Origin: Cavenderia fasciculata
Taxonomy: Eukaryota > Evosea > Eumycetozoa > Acytosteliales > Cavenderiaceae
DNA: 64,000 nucleotides
Direction of reading: 5' to 3'
Assembly (NCBI RefSeq): GCF_000203815.1
Contig: NW_004457729.1
Coordinates: forward strand, 1,922,674-1,986,673
The notes beneath the pieces are model-generated. The model was not told the DNA's origin. It did no database searches and saw only the letters and a list, made by a program, of their open reading frames with translations. Shown in pieces: positions 45,555 through 58,019 of the stretch (positions are counted from its first letter, which is position 1; each line of letters opens with the position of its first letter). Made by a program: the position numbers and the translations under genes.

Positions 45555-48500
45555 TTATTTGATAAAGTTGGCTGTTGTTCCATTGATCATTTCAACTGGA
45601 TTATTATCACTACATTCATCTGGTTCAGAGGTGAAACTAGTCCACAACTCTAGTGTTGATAACATACTATCCCAGTTCCATTCTGAAATCTCCATTGCAT
45701 ATTTGAATGATCCTATCTTGAGGAGGAACTCATCTCCTGCAAATGACATTGGATAAGAGTCACCAATGGTTACATTGGGGATAGCTTCTAGTTGGATAAA
45801 TGTGATGTTGAGCATGGAAGCATAGTTGGTTACGTTGATGGCTGTGTATGCCACGAATGTCTAATCACCGAGCCATTGTTGGTTGGGTGTACTAGAGTAG
45901 CATTGACTTGTTGGATAGGTTGCCATTTGAGTAATGTCAAATCTAAAGTCTTGACTGCATTCATTTCCAAATCACGTTCTACTACTTTGTTGATTGTGAA
46001 TGAATATTTGACACCTTCCTTGTCAATATCAATACCTGGGTTTGTTGGTTTTGGTATAATGATCACTCCACCGCCACCGTCTCCTGTTGGAACCTCACAA
46101 TATTGACCATCCCAACCATCAGTACAAAGACATTCTTGGTTTGGACAAGTTCCATGACCCGAACAATCTACAGTTGATGTTGTGTTTGATCTACAAGGAT
46201 TGTTACTGATAATAGGTAGAGTTGTAGCGTTGGCCAATGCTTGTAATCGTTCAAAGTCTGTATTTTCAACAGTCACCATCACATAATAGAATGTATTATC
46301 TGTCAAATCTTCAATCAACATGAAAAGTTTATATTGCTAGAAACACAAACATTTGCCCAATTATCATTATCAACAGATAAGAATACGTTGTATTTTGTTT
46401 CACCTGGTACACCTCCACTAGATTCTGTCCAATTTATATAAATTGATTCATTTTTTCCAATTGCTGTTACAATAATTGGTGTTGTTGCTGAGAGAGAGAG
46501 AAAGTTAAAAAAAGGTAATGATTGTAATAATGATTTTAGTTTGTTTACATACGAGGATAAGTAAAATAGGTAATTGAGGTGGATGAAACAAAACCATCAT
46601 TTTTAACAATAGTTGTAATATTGTAATATGATCCATCACTAACTGGACTATATTGACAATTGGTAATAGTAATATCAGTGCAGATATTGGTTCCATTTAC
46701 TAAAACATCAAATAATGATTGACCTGGAACACCATCATTCTCGACCCATGAAACGTTAAGAGTTGTGGCTGATATTCTTGATAGAGTGATGGTTGGTGGT
46801 GATGTTGGTTTGTACAATGTAACAGTTGTTGATACAGTACTTGAATCTTCTCCATTATTGGTAACATAGATTGAAATAACTACTGATGATCCAGCAGTCA
46901 ATCCAACTATTTTACAATATGGACCTTGTTTACATGATACTGTTGTAATATCTGATCCAGCAACATTAATTGTATATGAATTACCTCCAGCTGTACCACC
47001 AATAGATGAATAATCAAATTCAACCCAAGTTGTACCATATTCTCCTACTTCAATTGGATTCATTGATGGATCTAAAAATAATTAAAAAAAATATTAAATT
47101 AATTAACTTTTAATGTACATAAATAAATATATTAAACATACGAGTAGTAACAAGAACCATAATTGTTTTTACGAGTACCAAACCATCATTGGTTGCAGTG
47201 ACAGTAGCATTGTAGGTTTTAGGGGAAAGGGGCGACAATGAACAATCACCTTGGACGGTTGGACAACTGGGATAGGAAACATCATCAAGTAAAACTAGAT
47301 AGGTTGTTTGTCCTGGGATACCTTCTAAACTTGAATAAGAGATTGAAAATGATGAACTTGTTTGTAGTGATGGTGTCACTGTAAGAGTGTTGACACTGTT
47401 GTAAAGTTTTTGACTTGCTGTACCTGGTGTGATTGATGTTTCTCCATTATTGGTAGATAGGATACTAATCGATGGTGTTGAACCTGCTGTCAATCCACCT
47501 ACATAACAACTAGTAGATGATGAACAAGTAGTGTTGGTACTCAACACACCATTGACCCGAATTGCAAAAGTATTGGCACCTAGAACTCTTCCATTATTTG
47601 ATGAATAACTAAATGATACCCATGTAGTTCCATAATTTACTATATTTACTGCTCCCATCGTTGGTACTAGTAAAATAAAAATAAATAATAGGTAAGTATT
47701 ATTATTATTATTTTAATAATATATATTTCTTTTTTGTCTTTTACATACAAGTCCAAAAGTTTGTAACTGAATCTAATGAAGTTGCAGAATAACCATCATT
47801 GGTTGCAGTGACAGAGACTGTATAAATAGTACCATAGACAAGGCCGGAGAGTGTGCATGATGAAGTTGTACATGAAGGTTGGACGACTGTATTGAGTCTG
47901 AGTTGGTAGGTTGTTGCTCCATAACCACCTGTTACTGGATACGATACTGAGATGGATGTACTAGTACGGTCGGTGACTGTTATGGATGGCATGGTAATAT
48001 CATCGATAGTGGTTGCAGAATAAGTCAATGGTGAAGAGACTGTACCAGCATTGGTGACAGTGACACTGACAGTATAAAGTGTATTTGAATCTAATCCAGT
48101 TGCAGTACAAGAAGTTGTAGCAGAGCACTCTGGATAGTAATTGCTACCAACACTAACTGTAAAAACACCTCCAGTACTAGTTGTATAACTAAATGAAATA
48201 GTACTAGTAGTTACAGTTCCTGGTGTCAATGATGACATTGCCGCAACTATGTGAGGTCAGGGTCAAGTAGGTAGAAAATAGGTTAGTAAATTTACTTTCA
48301 ATATTATTATTAAATATTATTATTTTGTTTTAATCTACTAATTCATACTAAGAGGAATGGTAAAAGCAGCAGATTGACCAGATATGGCAGCACCTGATAC
48401 AACTTGATCTCCAATGGCTGATACTTGGACGACACAACTCTGACCTCTGGTTGCATCGGGGATGGTGAGGGAGGCTGTTGGCGTGGCTGGGTCGATCGAG

Positions 48501-49282
48501 GGAGACATAGTGTATTGGCCTGCGGGACAGCTGAGCACGGCAGTGTAGTAAAACATGGAGCCACTAATATCGGACGTGAATGTAGTGAGTGAGACTTGGG
48601 TGAGTGTATTGGAGACTGTAACCGACGATACACCCATCACTAGGAATATCTGTCCCCAAACAAACTCACCATACGAGCTTGAACAAGTCATGGGATTATT
48701 AAAGTTGGTACCAATCATAGCATTGTTACAGTTAGAGAAATGGATACCAAATCCAATAGTGGTCGTTATAAAAGCCTTTGAATAGAAACCGTCGAATCTA
48801 AACGATGGCAACAAGACACATGCACCAACTCTTTCAATATATCGTACATTTTTGTAGTTTAGACAATCGGGTGCAACCAAGTTGGGTAGTGCTGTGCTTT
48901 CGAACCCGAGGAACCCTGTTGCCGGGAGTGGAGGTATGGTACGTGACAATACCATCATGCTTCCAGAACACACACCAAATGTGTATGGATACGAGGAGGA
49001 TACTGCTTGAAAACAACCGCTTGTACTCATAGTCAAGGTAGGACTTCCACTAGCCGTTGTATACCAATAGTATTTGGCGCCACCAAAGTAACATTGACCG
49101 TCATAGAATGCTGTCACTCTATTCACAGCACCTGTACATCCTGCATTTGCATAATCTACTTCATAAATCCATTGTCCACTACTAATATTTATAAATAATA
49201 ATAATAATAATATATTAAAACAATTTATATTTTTTGATGTTGATGATGATGATGATAAACACACAGAGTTTAAAAACTTCAT
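45555..49282 (-). pseudogene. Truncated tandem duplicate of the surface glycoprotein gene
   Basis: Exons 49282-48349, 48246-47749, 47666-47142, 47071-46553 and 46487-45555 parallel exons 1, 2, 3, 7 and 8 of the intact gene, with one exon triplet instead of two. The first four exons are open. The last exon has two single-base losses relative to the intact copy: one around 46318-46320 (before LIEDLTDNTF) and one near 45850 (within the RHSW...YTAINV segment). Homology then stops at about 45562, right after NGTTANFI, so the end of the stalk, the membrane helix and the tail are missing. A transcript could still give a secreted head with a few FN3-like modules. The head exon differs substantially from the intact gene, whereas the module exons are nearly identical, pointing to an old duplication with later gene conversion. 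Confidence 0.8.
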
Positions 49283-49569
49283 TATTTTTTTAAAAACTAC
49301 AATGAATGAATATTATCTCTCTCTCTCTCTATCTTTTGTTGTCTAGATGACTTGAACGTTTATTCATAACCCATGGGTGTTTGAACTTTGAAACCCATGA
49401 TCAGATATAAATGGTTGCGTGTTTGTTTGTTTGTTGGATATTCAGACATGATCTAGATAATTAAAAACCAGACTATATTTGCAGTGCCAAGAGAACATAT
49501 AGAACGCTCACGAACTACAATTAATATAGTAGTACACAAATATTATTTATTTAAATAATATTGTTGTCA
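49283..49569 (-). promoter_or_regulatory. 5' flank of the truncated duplicate
   Basis: This holds the same ordered blocks as 44990-45400 (TTTGAACTTTGAAACCCA, GACTATATTTGCAGTG, CAAGAGAACATA, CACGAACTAC) in a shortened form. It also serves as the 3' flank of the dehydrogenase gene. Confidence 0.5.
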
Positions 49570-50769
49570 TTATTTATTTTTTTGATTAGTATGATTAGAT
49601 TTTGAATCGTGTACTTTTTGAGCTTGTTGAACTATTTTATTGGCACGTTGTTTGGCACTGGGACTATTATAGATGATGGATAGGATACAATCTGGAATGT
49701 ATTTGACAGAGGTGATACAAACGGCAAAGAAAAAGGGTGTCAATACACTTGACCGATTGTTAATGATTCCATCGACCGTGTCGGATCCTATTTTCTCTGG
49801 TTGTACGTGTGGAATGAATCTAGAGATTAATGGGAATGAATTCTTATCGATACCATTGTTTTCAAAATAATTGGTGGTTGTTTCACCTGCCATCACTTCC
49901 ATCACTCTAATATTGGTGCCTCTCACCTCCTCTCTCAGAGCACATGAAAATCCCTTCATTGCATATCTTGCACATGCATATCCAATCGATCCTGGCCAAG
50001 GATGTACTGATACCGGTGAGTTTACATTCACTATTAATCCTCTATTCTCTGCCAACATTCTTGGTATAAATGTTTTTGTTAAATAAAATGCTGCAAAGTC
50101 TGGAAAGAAATCAAAAAACAATACAAATCAAATATTAAATAATTAAATTAATTAAATGAATCATCAATTGTTGTTTGTATCTTATCTATCTTCAATTGAT
50201 TTTAACATACATGGTAATGCCATCATATCTTGACATTCTTGATAAGAAGTATCTTCAATAAATTTCCAAGCACCTGATCCAGCATTATTGACGATAATGT
50301 CAACAAATGCATCTCCAATGATTTGTTTTAATCGGTCTGGTAGTTGTTTTACTTGATCTGGTTGTCCCATATCACATGGTATATAAAATGTTTGGTAACC
50401 TTGTTTGTTTAATGCATCGCTCACCTTTTTCAGTTTATCCTCTGATCTAGCAATCAATCCAACTTTACATCCCTTTTTAGCCAATTCTGTTGCAATTGAT
50501 AATCCTATTCCACTAAACACACAAAGATGGTTGTTAATAAAAGATAACCGGTGGTATATATATATATATATATCTATCCATGTTTTCATTACATACCTTG
50601 AAGCACCAGTAACCAAAGCAATCTTATCTTTCACCTGATATCTCTTTCTAGAATATAGTGTGATAGCCAATCCTACAAGTAACGATAGGGTAATAATACC
50701 TATATTTCTATTTGGACCATTGATAAAGCTTTGAGCCAATGATACAGACTTTTCAATGATTGTTGTCAT
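49570..50769 (-). CDS. Short-chain dehydrogenase/reductase, membrane-anchored
   Basis: Three exons on the minus strand: 50769-50597, 50512-50211, 50099-49570; 334 residues. An N-terminal hydrophobic helix (IGIITLSLLVGLAITLY) precedes the Rossmann start KIALVTGASSGIGLSIATEL, with the cofactor-preference region KVGLIARSEDKL, then PCDMGQ, VNNAGSGAWKF and LIVNVNSPVS. The C-terminal part has FLxxFIP-type loops and a basic end. The layout is that of ER membrane SDRs (17-beta-HSD/DHRS7 kind), acting on lipids, steroids or retinoids; the substrate cannot be assigned. The active-site motif reads YACAR instead of YxxxK, that is, Arg replaces the catalytic Lys, with the next Lys four residues on (MKGF). 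The splice joins restore TGASSGIG and PYFAAFYLTK. Confidence 0.87.
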
Positions 50770-51370
50770 GGTCGAAAACCTTCCCTTCTTTTCTTTTAAA
50801 ACTATTCTACAAATTTGTAAAGTTAATCTCTATTCTATTATTATTGTTATGAAAAGATAATGATGAATGACTATACATACAATGCTAATACAATATATTT
50901 AAACTCTCAAAGATATATATATAGATATGAAGATATATATGAACTATCTTCTTGAGGTATGAATGAATGATGAGTAGTGTGGGAGTAGTGGGTGTTGTAT
51001 ATGTGAGGTGGTGTGAATGTGTAGTAGTAATGATACAATGAAATAAATAAATAAATAAATAAACTTTTTAGATGTGAATGAATGATTATCTGTTTGTTTG
51101 CTCTATACCATTATCATCATCATTTTATAATGAATATATGAACGAGGTGCTGCATGTGATGATTATATAATTTAAATTAAAACATCTTCCTTCCGGAATT
51201 ATGCGTGTCGGCATTTTGGATCAGCAATGATTGTGTTTGTTTGTCACGCATGCACGATTACAAGGATCGTTTCTTTTAATTGAATCGTTTGTTATCCTGA
51301 CTGTTTAAAAGAGAAACAGAAAGAGAGATAGAAATAGACAGCAGACAGCAGACAGAACCCTATATATGAT
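50770..51370. promoter_or_regulatory. Divergent promoter region, dehydrogenase / JMJD7-like
   Basis: 601 bases between divergent ATGs; AT-rich on the left with GTAG-rich repeats near 50960-51030 and an (AAAT)n run at 51040-51063. The part 51180-51300 is less AT-rich. No gene seen. Confidence 0.45.
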
Positions 51371-52769
51371 ATGACTTCATCAGATACTAAATATGGTAAT
51401 AATGATGAAACAAGCAATGATGATTCTTCCGATGATAATGGAGAAGTAAAGAATGATATTGAAGACAAATATAATGATATACTATCAACTTTAGCAAGAG
51501 ATTCAAATGGTTTGTTATCATCTCATACATTATATATGACTCTTATATATATATATGTTTATTTACACAATTATATATAATCATAGACTTTTATGTAGTT
51601 CATAATATTGAAAGAATAGATAAACCTACACCACTTGTATTCTATCGTGATTATGTAGCTCAAAATAAACCTGTTATCATTCAAAGTATGTAAATATATA
51701 TATCTATCTATAAATATACATGACAGGTTTATTTATAAACACACACATTAATCTAATTTAAATTCCCGATCACCATCGGATATTCAGATGCAATCGATTC
51801 ATGGCCGGCATTAAAAAGATGGGCAAATAATCAATATCTGCGCGACAAATTAAAAGGTGTTGAGATTACGGTTGCCATCACACCCGATGGCCTGGGTGAT
51901 GCCGTCAAGCCCATAAACACCATCGCTGATGAAAAACAAGAAACCTCTTCGGAACATCCTCCACCTCTCTACTTTGTCAAACCGTTAGAGAAAAAGATGA
52001 AATTTGAAGATTATTTAGACGCTACCCAACAATCCGAGACAAACAACGATTCATCTATACACTATCTCCAATTTCAAAATGGTAGTTTTAATTTGGAATA
52101 CCAACAACTATGGAATGATATAGATCACAGTTGTATATCATTTGCATCGGAAGCATTTGACGAGACAATAGATGCAATTAATTTTTGGATGGGTGAAGAT
52201 CGTTCCATTAGTTCTTTACATAAAGATCCTTATGAAAATATTTATTGGTATTGGACAAGACAATGCGATGTGTATAAAAATAGTATAAATGATTAACTCT
52301 CTTTCTTTTCTTTCTTTTTATATGTGTTAGTGTCGTAAGAGGAACTAAAATATTTACATTGTTACCACCAACTGATTTCCCATTCCTTTATGAATCGGAA
52401 TTTAAACCTGCAACATATCAACAAGTAGACTCATCAATTGATGGAAAACAAGAATTAAAAGCAGTGTTGGATGAAGATCAAACACCAATCCCATGGATAC
52501 CAGTTGATCCTACTCATCCAATAGAGGCAAATAGGGCAAAGGGGTATGGAATGGTTGAAAGATGTCATCCATTGCATGTAGAGGTTAAAGAAGGTGAAAT
52601 ACTTTATCTACCTTCATTATACTATCACAGAGTGGCTCAACGTGGTGATGATAAAGAACATAAAACCATTGCCATTAATTATTGGTTTGACATGAAATAT
52701 GGTCCAAACTATGTATATTATCAATTCCTTAGACAATTTAACAAACCTTCTTATCCATCTACTATTTAA
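51371..52769 (+). CDS. JmjC-domain lysyl hydroxylase, JMJD7-like
   Basis: Four exons: 51371-51509, 51587-51685, 51788-52247, 52331-52769; 378 residues. After an acidic leader comes TPLVFYRDYVAQNKPVIIQ, then AIDSWPALKRW, as in human JMJD7 (PLQFYRDYVSRNLPVIIRG). The Fe(II)-binding HxD is in SSLHKDPYENIYCVVRGTKIF (His and Asp near residue 225), rebuilt by the splice at 52247/52331. The distal His is in LYLPSLYYHRVAQ. PIPWIPVDPTHP, HVEVKEGEILYLP and INYWFDMKYGPNYVYYQFL match the family C-terminus. JMJD7 is a cytosolic 2-oxoglutarate oxygenase that hydroxylates lysine in DRG GTPases. The first intron uses a GTTTGT donor and the third GTATTG. All catalytic residues are present. Confidence 0.9.
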
Positions 52770-52871
52770 ATTTAAATTTAAATAAATAAATATAAATATA
52801 TTATATTTTTTTTGAGGCATTATTTCTATTTACAAAAGGGTTGACCAGATTCCATATATATATAGCTTGAT

Positions 52872-53891
52872 TTATTTGATACTTTTCTTTTCTCTTTCCA
52901 ATTTTCTTTCAAGATAACGTATTCTTGCTTGTTCTATTGATTTTTCATCATTTCTTCTTTGATATCTATCTTGTTGTTGTTGCTGTTGTTGTTTCTTTTT
53001 GTTTAATTCTTCTTTTGATTTTTCGTCTTCTTCTCTTTTATAATTATTATTATTATTCCTATTGTATCCTCCTCCTCTATTATTATTATTATTATTATAG
53101 TTATTATAATTATTTCTTGATCCACCACCACCACCTCTTTGTTGATATGAAGATGATGAAGAATATTGATCATCTCTTTTCTTTTTAACAATTAAACCTC
53201 CTCTATTCTCTTTTATACTATCATTAATAGATGATTGTTGATCATCTTTGGCATTACTTGAGGATAATGGTTGTTGTTGTTGATTATTATTATTTTCTTG
53301 ATTATTTGTATCTTTACCATCTGATTGAACTTTACCATAAGATGTATTAAATAGATTTCTATGAAATGAACCAATATCACCGGTTGCAGATGCTGAATCC
53401 TTTTCATCTTGTAATCTTTCCAATTCCTCTCTTTTACGTCGTTCTTCTAGTTTCTTTTTATAGCCTGCTGTGATATAGACATCTTTGTCTTTATATTTTT
53501 CGGCATCTGCTTCATACTCTTTTTGAATGGTACGTTCTTTGGTACGTTCAAATTCCAGTTTCTTCTTTTCAGCCTGTGCCAATAGGTTGTGAATGTACTT
53601 GGGTCTCGCATCACCAGTTTGTTGTTGTCTTGACATGGCACTCTTTTTACGATCACTCTTCATCGAATCATAGACTGCATCGTAATCAAATGCAGTTGGG
53701 TCTTCCAACAACGCATCATCTTGCATCTTTTGAGCTTTTGTATTCTCGTTTCTCTTGATGTTTGTTTGTTTGTAATAGTCTACTGGTCCAGTATCCTCCT
53801 CCTTTTCAAGATCTTCATCCTCATCTTTAAATGCATTTTTTAATCTTGATGATGGTACTTGAAGACCATACTTTTTTCCATCGCTTGACAT
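52872..53891 (-). CDS. Nuclear speckle splicing regulatory protein 1 homologue (NSRP1/CCDC55)
   Basis: Single exon, 339 residues. The start MSSDGKKYGLQVPSSRLKNA leads to the family block ALLEDPTAFDYDAVYDSMK, then RPKYIHNLLAQAEKKKLEF, ERTIQKEYEADAEKYKDKD and VYITAGYKKKLEERRKREEL, continuing to DIGSFHRNLFN. This matches the DUF2040 core of NSRP1, a coiled-coil protein of nuclear speckles that influences alternative splice-site choice. The remainder is Q/N/R/G-rich with an RGG-like stretch and a Lys/Arg/Glu-rich helix at the end, common for splicing factors. Its 5' end is divergent from the synergin-like gene. It ends 103 bases after the JMJD7-like stop, so the two 3' ends are close and convergent. 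Confidence 0.85.
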   Translation of the reverse strand: MSSDGKKYGLQVPSSRLKNAFKDEDEDLEKEEDTGPVDYYKQTNIKRNENTKAQKMQDDALLEDPTAFDYDAVYDSMKSDRKKSAMSRQQQTGDARPKYIHNLLAQAEKKKLEFERTKERTIQKEYEADAEKYKDKDVYITAGYKKKLEERRKREELERLQDEKDSASATGDIGSFHRNLFNTSYGKVQSDGKDTNNQENNNNQQQQPLSSSNAKDDQQSSINDSIKENRGGLIVKKKRDDQYSSSSSYQQRGGGGGSRNNYNNYNNNNNNRGGGYNRNNNNNYKREEDEKSKEELNKKKQQQQQQQDRYQRRNDEKSIEQARIRYLERKLEREKKSIK

Positions 53892-54284
53892 ATCTATGTA
53901 TGTGTATGTGTATGTATGTATGTATGTATGTATCTCTTCTTATCTTTTGTACAAAAAAAAAAAGAAGAAAGGTGAAGTACTTGCAGATCATGAATTTCAC
54001 AACATCTTTCTTTTTATTTTTATTTTTTGAGGAGGATATTCGCAACTAGTTGCCCAGTTTCAACTTGGTTTCATCTTTAATTAATATTAATACTTTTCGA
54101 AAAGATACATAATATACAAATATCATTCAACTACAACTCTACAACTCTACAACAAGAATACAAGCTCTCGTTTGTTTGTGAGTGAGTGAGTGAGTGAGTT
54201 GTAAAAGATAATAATAATCAAACAAACTAAGAGTACTACGACTACTTCGAAAGATATATATCTCATTCTCTAAAAAAGAAAGAA
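53892..54284. promoter_or_regulatory. Divergent promoter region, NSRP1 / synergin-like
   Basis: 393 bases between divergent ATGs, with a (GTAT)n run at about 53895-53932 next to NSRP1 and a (GTGA)n run at about 54178-54199 on the other side. No gene seen. Confidence 0.45.
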
Positions 54285-57200
54285 ATGTATAATCAACAAT
54301 ATAATCAGCAGCAGCAACAGCAGCAGCAGTATGCTCAACAGTTACAGCAGCAACAACAACAGCAACAACAACAATATTATAATCAACAACAATATTATAA
54401 CCAGCAACCCCAACAGCAATACTATAACCAACAACAGCAACCCCAACAACAACAACAACAACAATATTATAACCAACCTCAACAACAATATAATCAACAA
54501 CAACAACCTCAACAAAATGGACAACAATTCTATAACCAGATGATGTACAGTCAACAACAACAAAACTATCCTTATAATCAACCACAATATTATCAACAGC
54601 AACAGCAACAGCAACCACAAGGACAGCAATATGGAACATTTGATAGACCACAGCAACAACAGCCACAACAACAACAACAAGCTAATCCATTGTTACAGTA
54701 TTTTCCTGAACTTGCACCTAAACCACAAGCTCCTCCTTCTATGGACAATGTAAGACGAATACACGACCCTGCACAGCATGCAATTATTTCTTTGTTTACT
54801 AATTCTTTTATCTATTTTCAACTTTAGGGGTTACTGCAACCAATATCAGGTAGTTCACAAACAACTGGTGCAACAAGAGCTGGTGTACCAAATTACGATA
54901 TTCTAAGAGAACTAGATAAAGACAATGAAGTAGTTGATAAACCATTAGAGATTTTACAATCTCCATCATCAAATAGTGTTGAAAAGAAATCATTATCTTC
55001 TGGAGCTCCACAACAACCTTCTACTACTACTAGTAGTGGTGCAAGTGTTGAATCACCCAATTTAGTATCTCAACAACCTGTTGCTCAACCACCTACTACT
55101 CAACCGCCTACTGCTCAACAACAACAACAAACTCCACCATCAAACCCACAATTACAACATATGCAACAACAATTACTTCAACAATTACAAACTCAATCTC
55201 CACAAGAAATTCAACAGAGATTGATGCAATTACAACAAATGATGTATCAACATCAACAAATGATGATAAAGAATCAACAACAGATGAATCCACAACAACA
55301 AAAGGGTTTCCAACAACAATTGGTCATGATGAATCATCAACAACAATTTGTACAACAATATTTGTATAATTTACAACAAACTGGTCAACATCCACAAGTT
55401 CCACAAGTTCAACAACAACAACAACAAGTTCAACAACAAACACAAACTAATCAACCAACTAGTGGTGAACAATTTGGAGATTTTAATCAAACTGCTCAAG
55501 CATCTACAAATGATGAATTTGGTGATTTTGAAGATTCATCAATTAATCAACAACAACAACAACCCGAAATTAAACCAACTATTACTATACCAATTCAAGT
55601 TCAACCAAATATGTTGTCTAGTATTACTACTGCACTATCCGAAAAACCAAAAGAACAGACACAAGTTGATCAACAACAAGAGGATGATGGAAAGATTGAT
55701 TTAGAACAAATGATGAAAGAATCTTTAAGACTTGCTGGTATTCAACGTCAACCATCGTCAACTATACAACTAAATACCAATAACAACAACAATTCAACAG
55801 GAAATTCAACCATTTGGTCAGGTGATAAATATAAACAAATATTTGATAATGTTGAAAAGGAAGTCGATTTCTTTTCATTACCAACTGGAAGCTCTGTTGT
55901 ACCTGAACCACCAAAAGTAACAGCTGATCCAGCTGTTCTTCCAGCAGCTGTTCTTCCAACAACCAATGCAAATTTTGGAGATTTTAATCAACCCTCTTCT
56001 TCTAGTACTCAGGTCGATGAATTTGGAGATTTTGAAGATTCATCATTTGCACGACCAATTAGTGCAGGTACTAGTAGTTTTACACTTCCATCAACACCAG
56101 TATTGGCCAAACAACCATCTACATCAACACTTAATCTTAGTATGCAATTTAATGAAGCTGCTTCAACCGTGTTTAAAGAAAACATTCCCTATCCATCACC
56201 AACTAAAAAGGATGTATTTGAGGAAATCATGTCACCACCAATCAATCAATTCAACCCACAAGAGCTTGTACCCAACCCAATCACAGTCTCTACATCCTCT
56301 GCTTCTCCATTATCAATCACTCCAAATAATGCAGGACTCAAACCTCCCACCTCCACTGGCGGAGCAGGTCTTCCCTCATTGTTAATGAAATCAACCAATT
56401 CATCACCAGCTGGTGGATTTAGTGCATCTTCTTCACCTTCATCATCTGTCACTAAACAACAACAACAATCATCTTCACCTTCATCGACAGTTACTAAAAC
56501 AATACTTACTGTTCCACTTCCACCATCAGTTTCTTCACCATCTGTTTCACTTACACCTCCACCACTTAGAAAACAATCATCTATTCCACCTCCTATCATT
56601 GTTCCAGCAAATGTTAACAATGTTACATCGACGACAAAACCTTTAAAGAATGATTTTGAGAGTCTTTTGGATGTTGATTTTAGTTCTAGTCCATCTAGTA
56701 CTGTAAACTTTGGAGATATGTTGGTTCCATCATCACAGACTAGTGACAAATCAACTGCTGCAACCATTGCCACTTCAACTTCAACAAAGGCAGATGAATT
56801 CCAAGATTTCTCTGATTTCCAAGAGGTCGATTCAAATGATGGATTTAATAATTTTGTTGTAGATTCTCCCATGACCTCTATACCCAACCAACCAACAAAT
56901 AACATAATAACAAACAAACCAACAACAACAACTAATAATAATGATTTATTTAATGATTTTAGTTTTTCAACTTTACAACCAACTAAAGTAGCTACAACAT
57001 CATCATCATACAAAGCAGCACCAAAATCAACCATACCAAGTGATTTTAATTTTGGTGAACCATTGACACCAGTAGTGAAAAAAGAAACAAATAGTAATGT
57101 TGAATTATTACAAGATATTTCCAAATCATTGATTGGACAAGAACGTTTGGAAGAGGCATTGGCATGTCAAGCTATTATCAAGAGTAATCCAAAGGAACTT

Positions 57201-58019
57201 GGTGAGGATGTACAAGGTCAAATTGCTCATTGGACAGGACCTGCTGACAAGACTCATCGTACCATTGAAGAGATGAAGAAACAATTGGTAGACAGAAAAA
57301 TACCAACTGAAAAGATTGAAATCTTTTTCTCACAATTTGATTATCAATCTCTTTCCAACATGGCAAATGTAGATATATCAGTGGCAATTGAATTACAAAA
57401 CAAATCAAAAAACTTTGTACAAAAATTAATTAATGAAAATCAACAAAATAATCAAAATAATAATATTACACCAATTGTAAAAGAAGTTAAATCTCAATAT
57501 CCAACAACAACAACAAAACCTATAACTGCAAGTGTAAATCCAGATATATCAAAAGTTACATTAGAATATTGTTTACAAGAATTGGAAGAGTCAACTTCGA
57601 CCATTGAATTTATCAAATCACAAGACAAGGCAACCTACCAAAAGATAGTACAATCACAAAAATTCAAAGACTTTTTATTGTCTCTGTCAGAGATTTATTC
57701 AGTTGCCTATAATATCATCCAAACGCAACAACAACAACCATCAATGGCTGTCAGATCACCTGTTGCCTCAATCATCAATGACAAGTGGTCCAAAGTATTG
57801 TTGCCACTTTTGGCCGAATGCGATCTACCCCACTTCACACCCATCACCACAAAGAATGCATCGGCCTCGTCATCGTCGTCTAGTTATTGTCATATTTGTG
57901 GTAAACATTTTGATCAATTGGATAACTCTAGTACTCATACCAACAGTACTAATCATCATACCTTTCATATCAAATGTGCCAATTTCTGGGTAAATGTTAT
58001 TGATATTAATTTACCATAA
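54285..58019 (+). CDS. Synergin-gamma-like AP-1/clathrin accessory protein
   Basis: Two exons, 54285-54749 and 54828-58019; 1218 residues. The N-terminal 420 residues are Gln-rich. Acidic phenylalanine motifs recur: DEFGDFED (about 383 and 552), NFGDFNQ, and DEFQDFSDFQEVD with DGFNNFV (about 808-825). These are the kind of motif bound by the AP-1 gamma-adaptin ear. A helical region (LLQDISKSLIGQERLEEALAC, about 915) and a C-terminal module with Cys/His pairs (CHICGKHFD, then HTFHIKCANFWVN, about 1175-1210) resemble the end of human synergin gamma (CGVCLLN, HYHAPCANFWINC). Synergin gamma works with AP-1 at the trans-Golgi network and endosomes. Most of the length is low complexity, so the assignment rests on the acidic motifs and the C-terminal 250 residues. 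Confidence 0.72.

Noticed and set aside
54139-54680. Minus-strand Val/Leu-rich open frames opposite the Gln-rich start of the synergin-like gene
   Set aside because: They are reverse translations of CAA/CAG and AAC/AAT repeats; such frames recur opposite every Gln- or Asn-rich tract here.
56246-57124. Long minus-strand open frame of 292 codons
   Set aside because: It is the mirror of the Ser/Thr/Pro/Asn-rich synergin-like coding sequence, whose plus-strand reading has family motifs and a proper ending.
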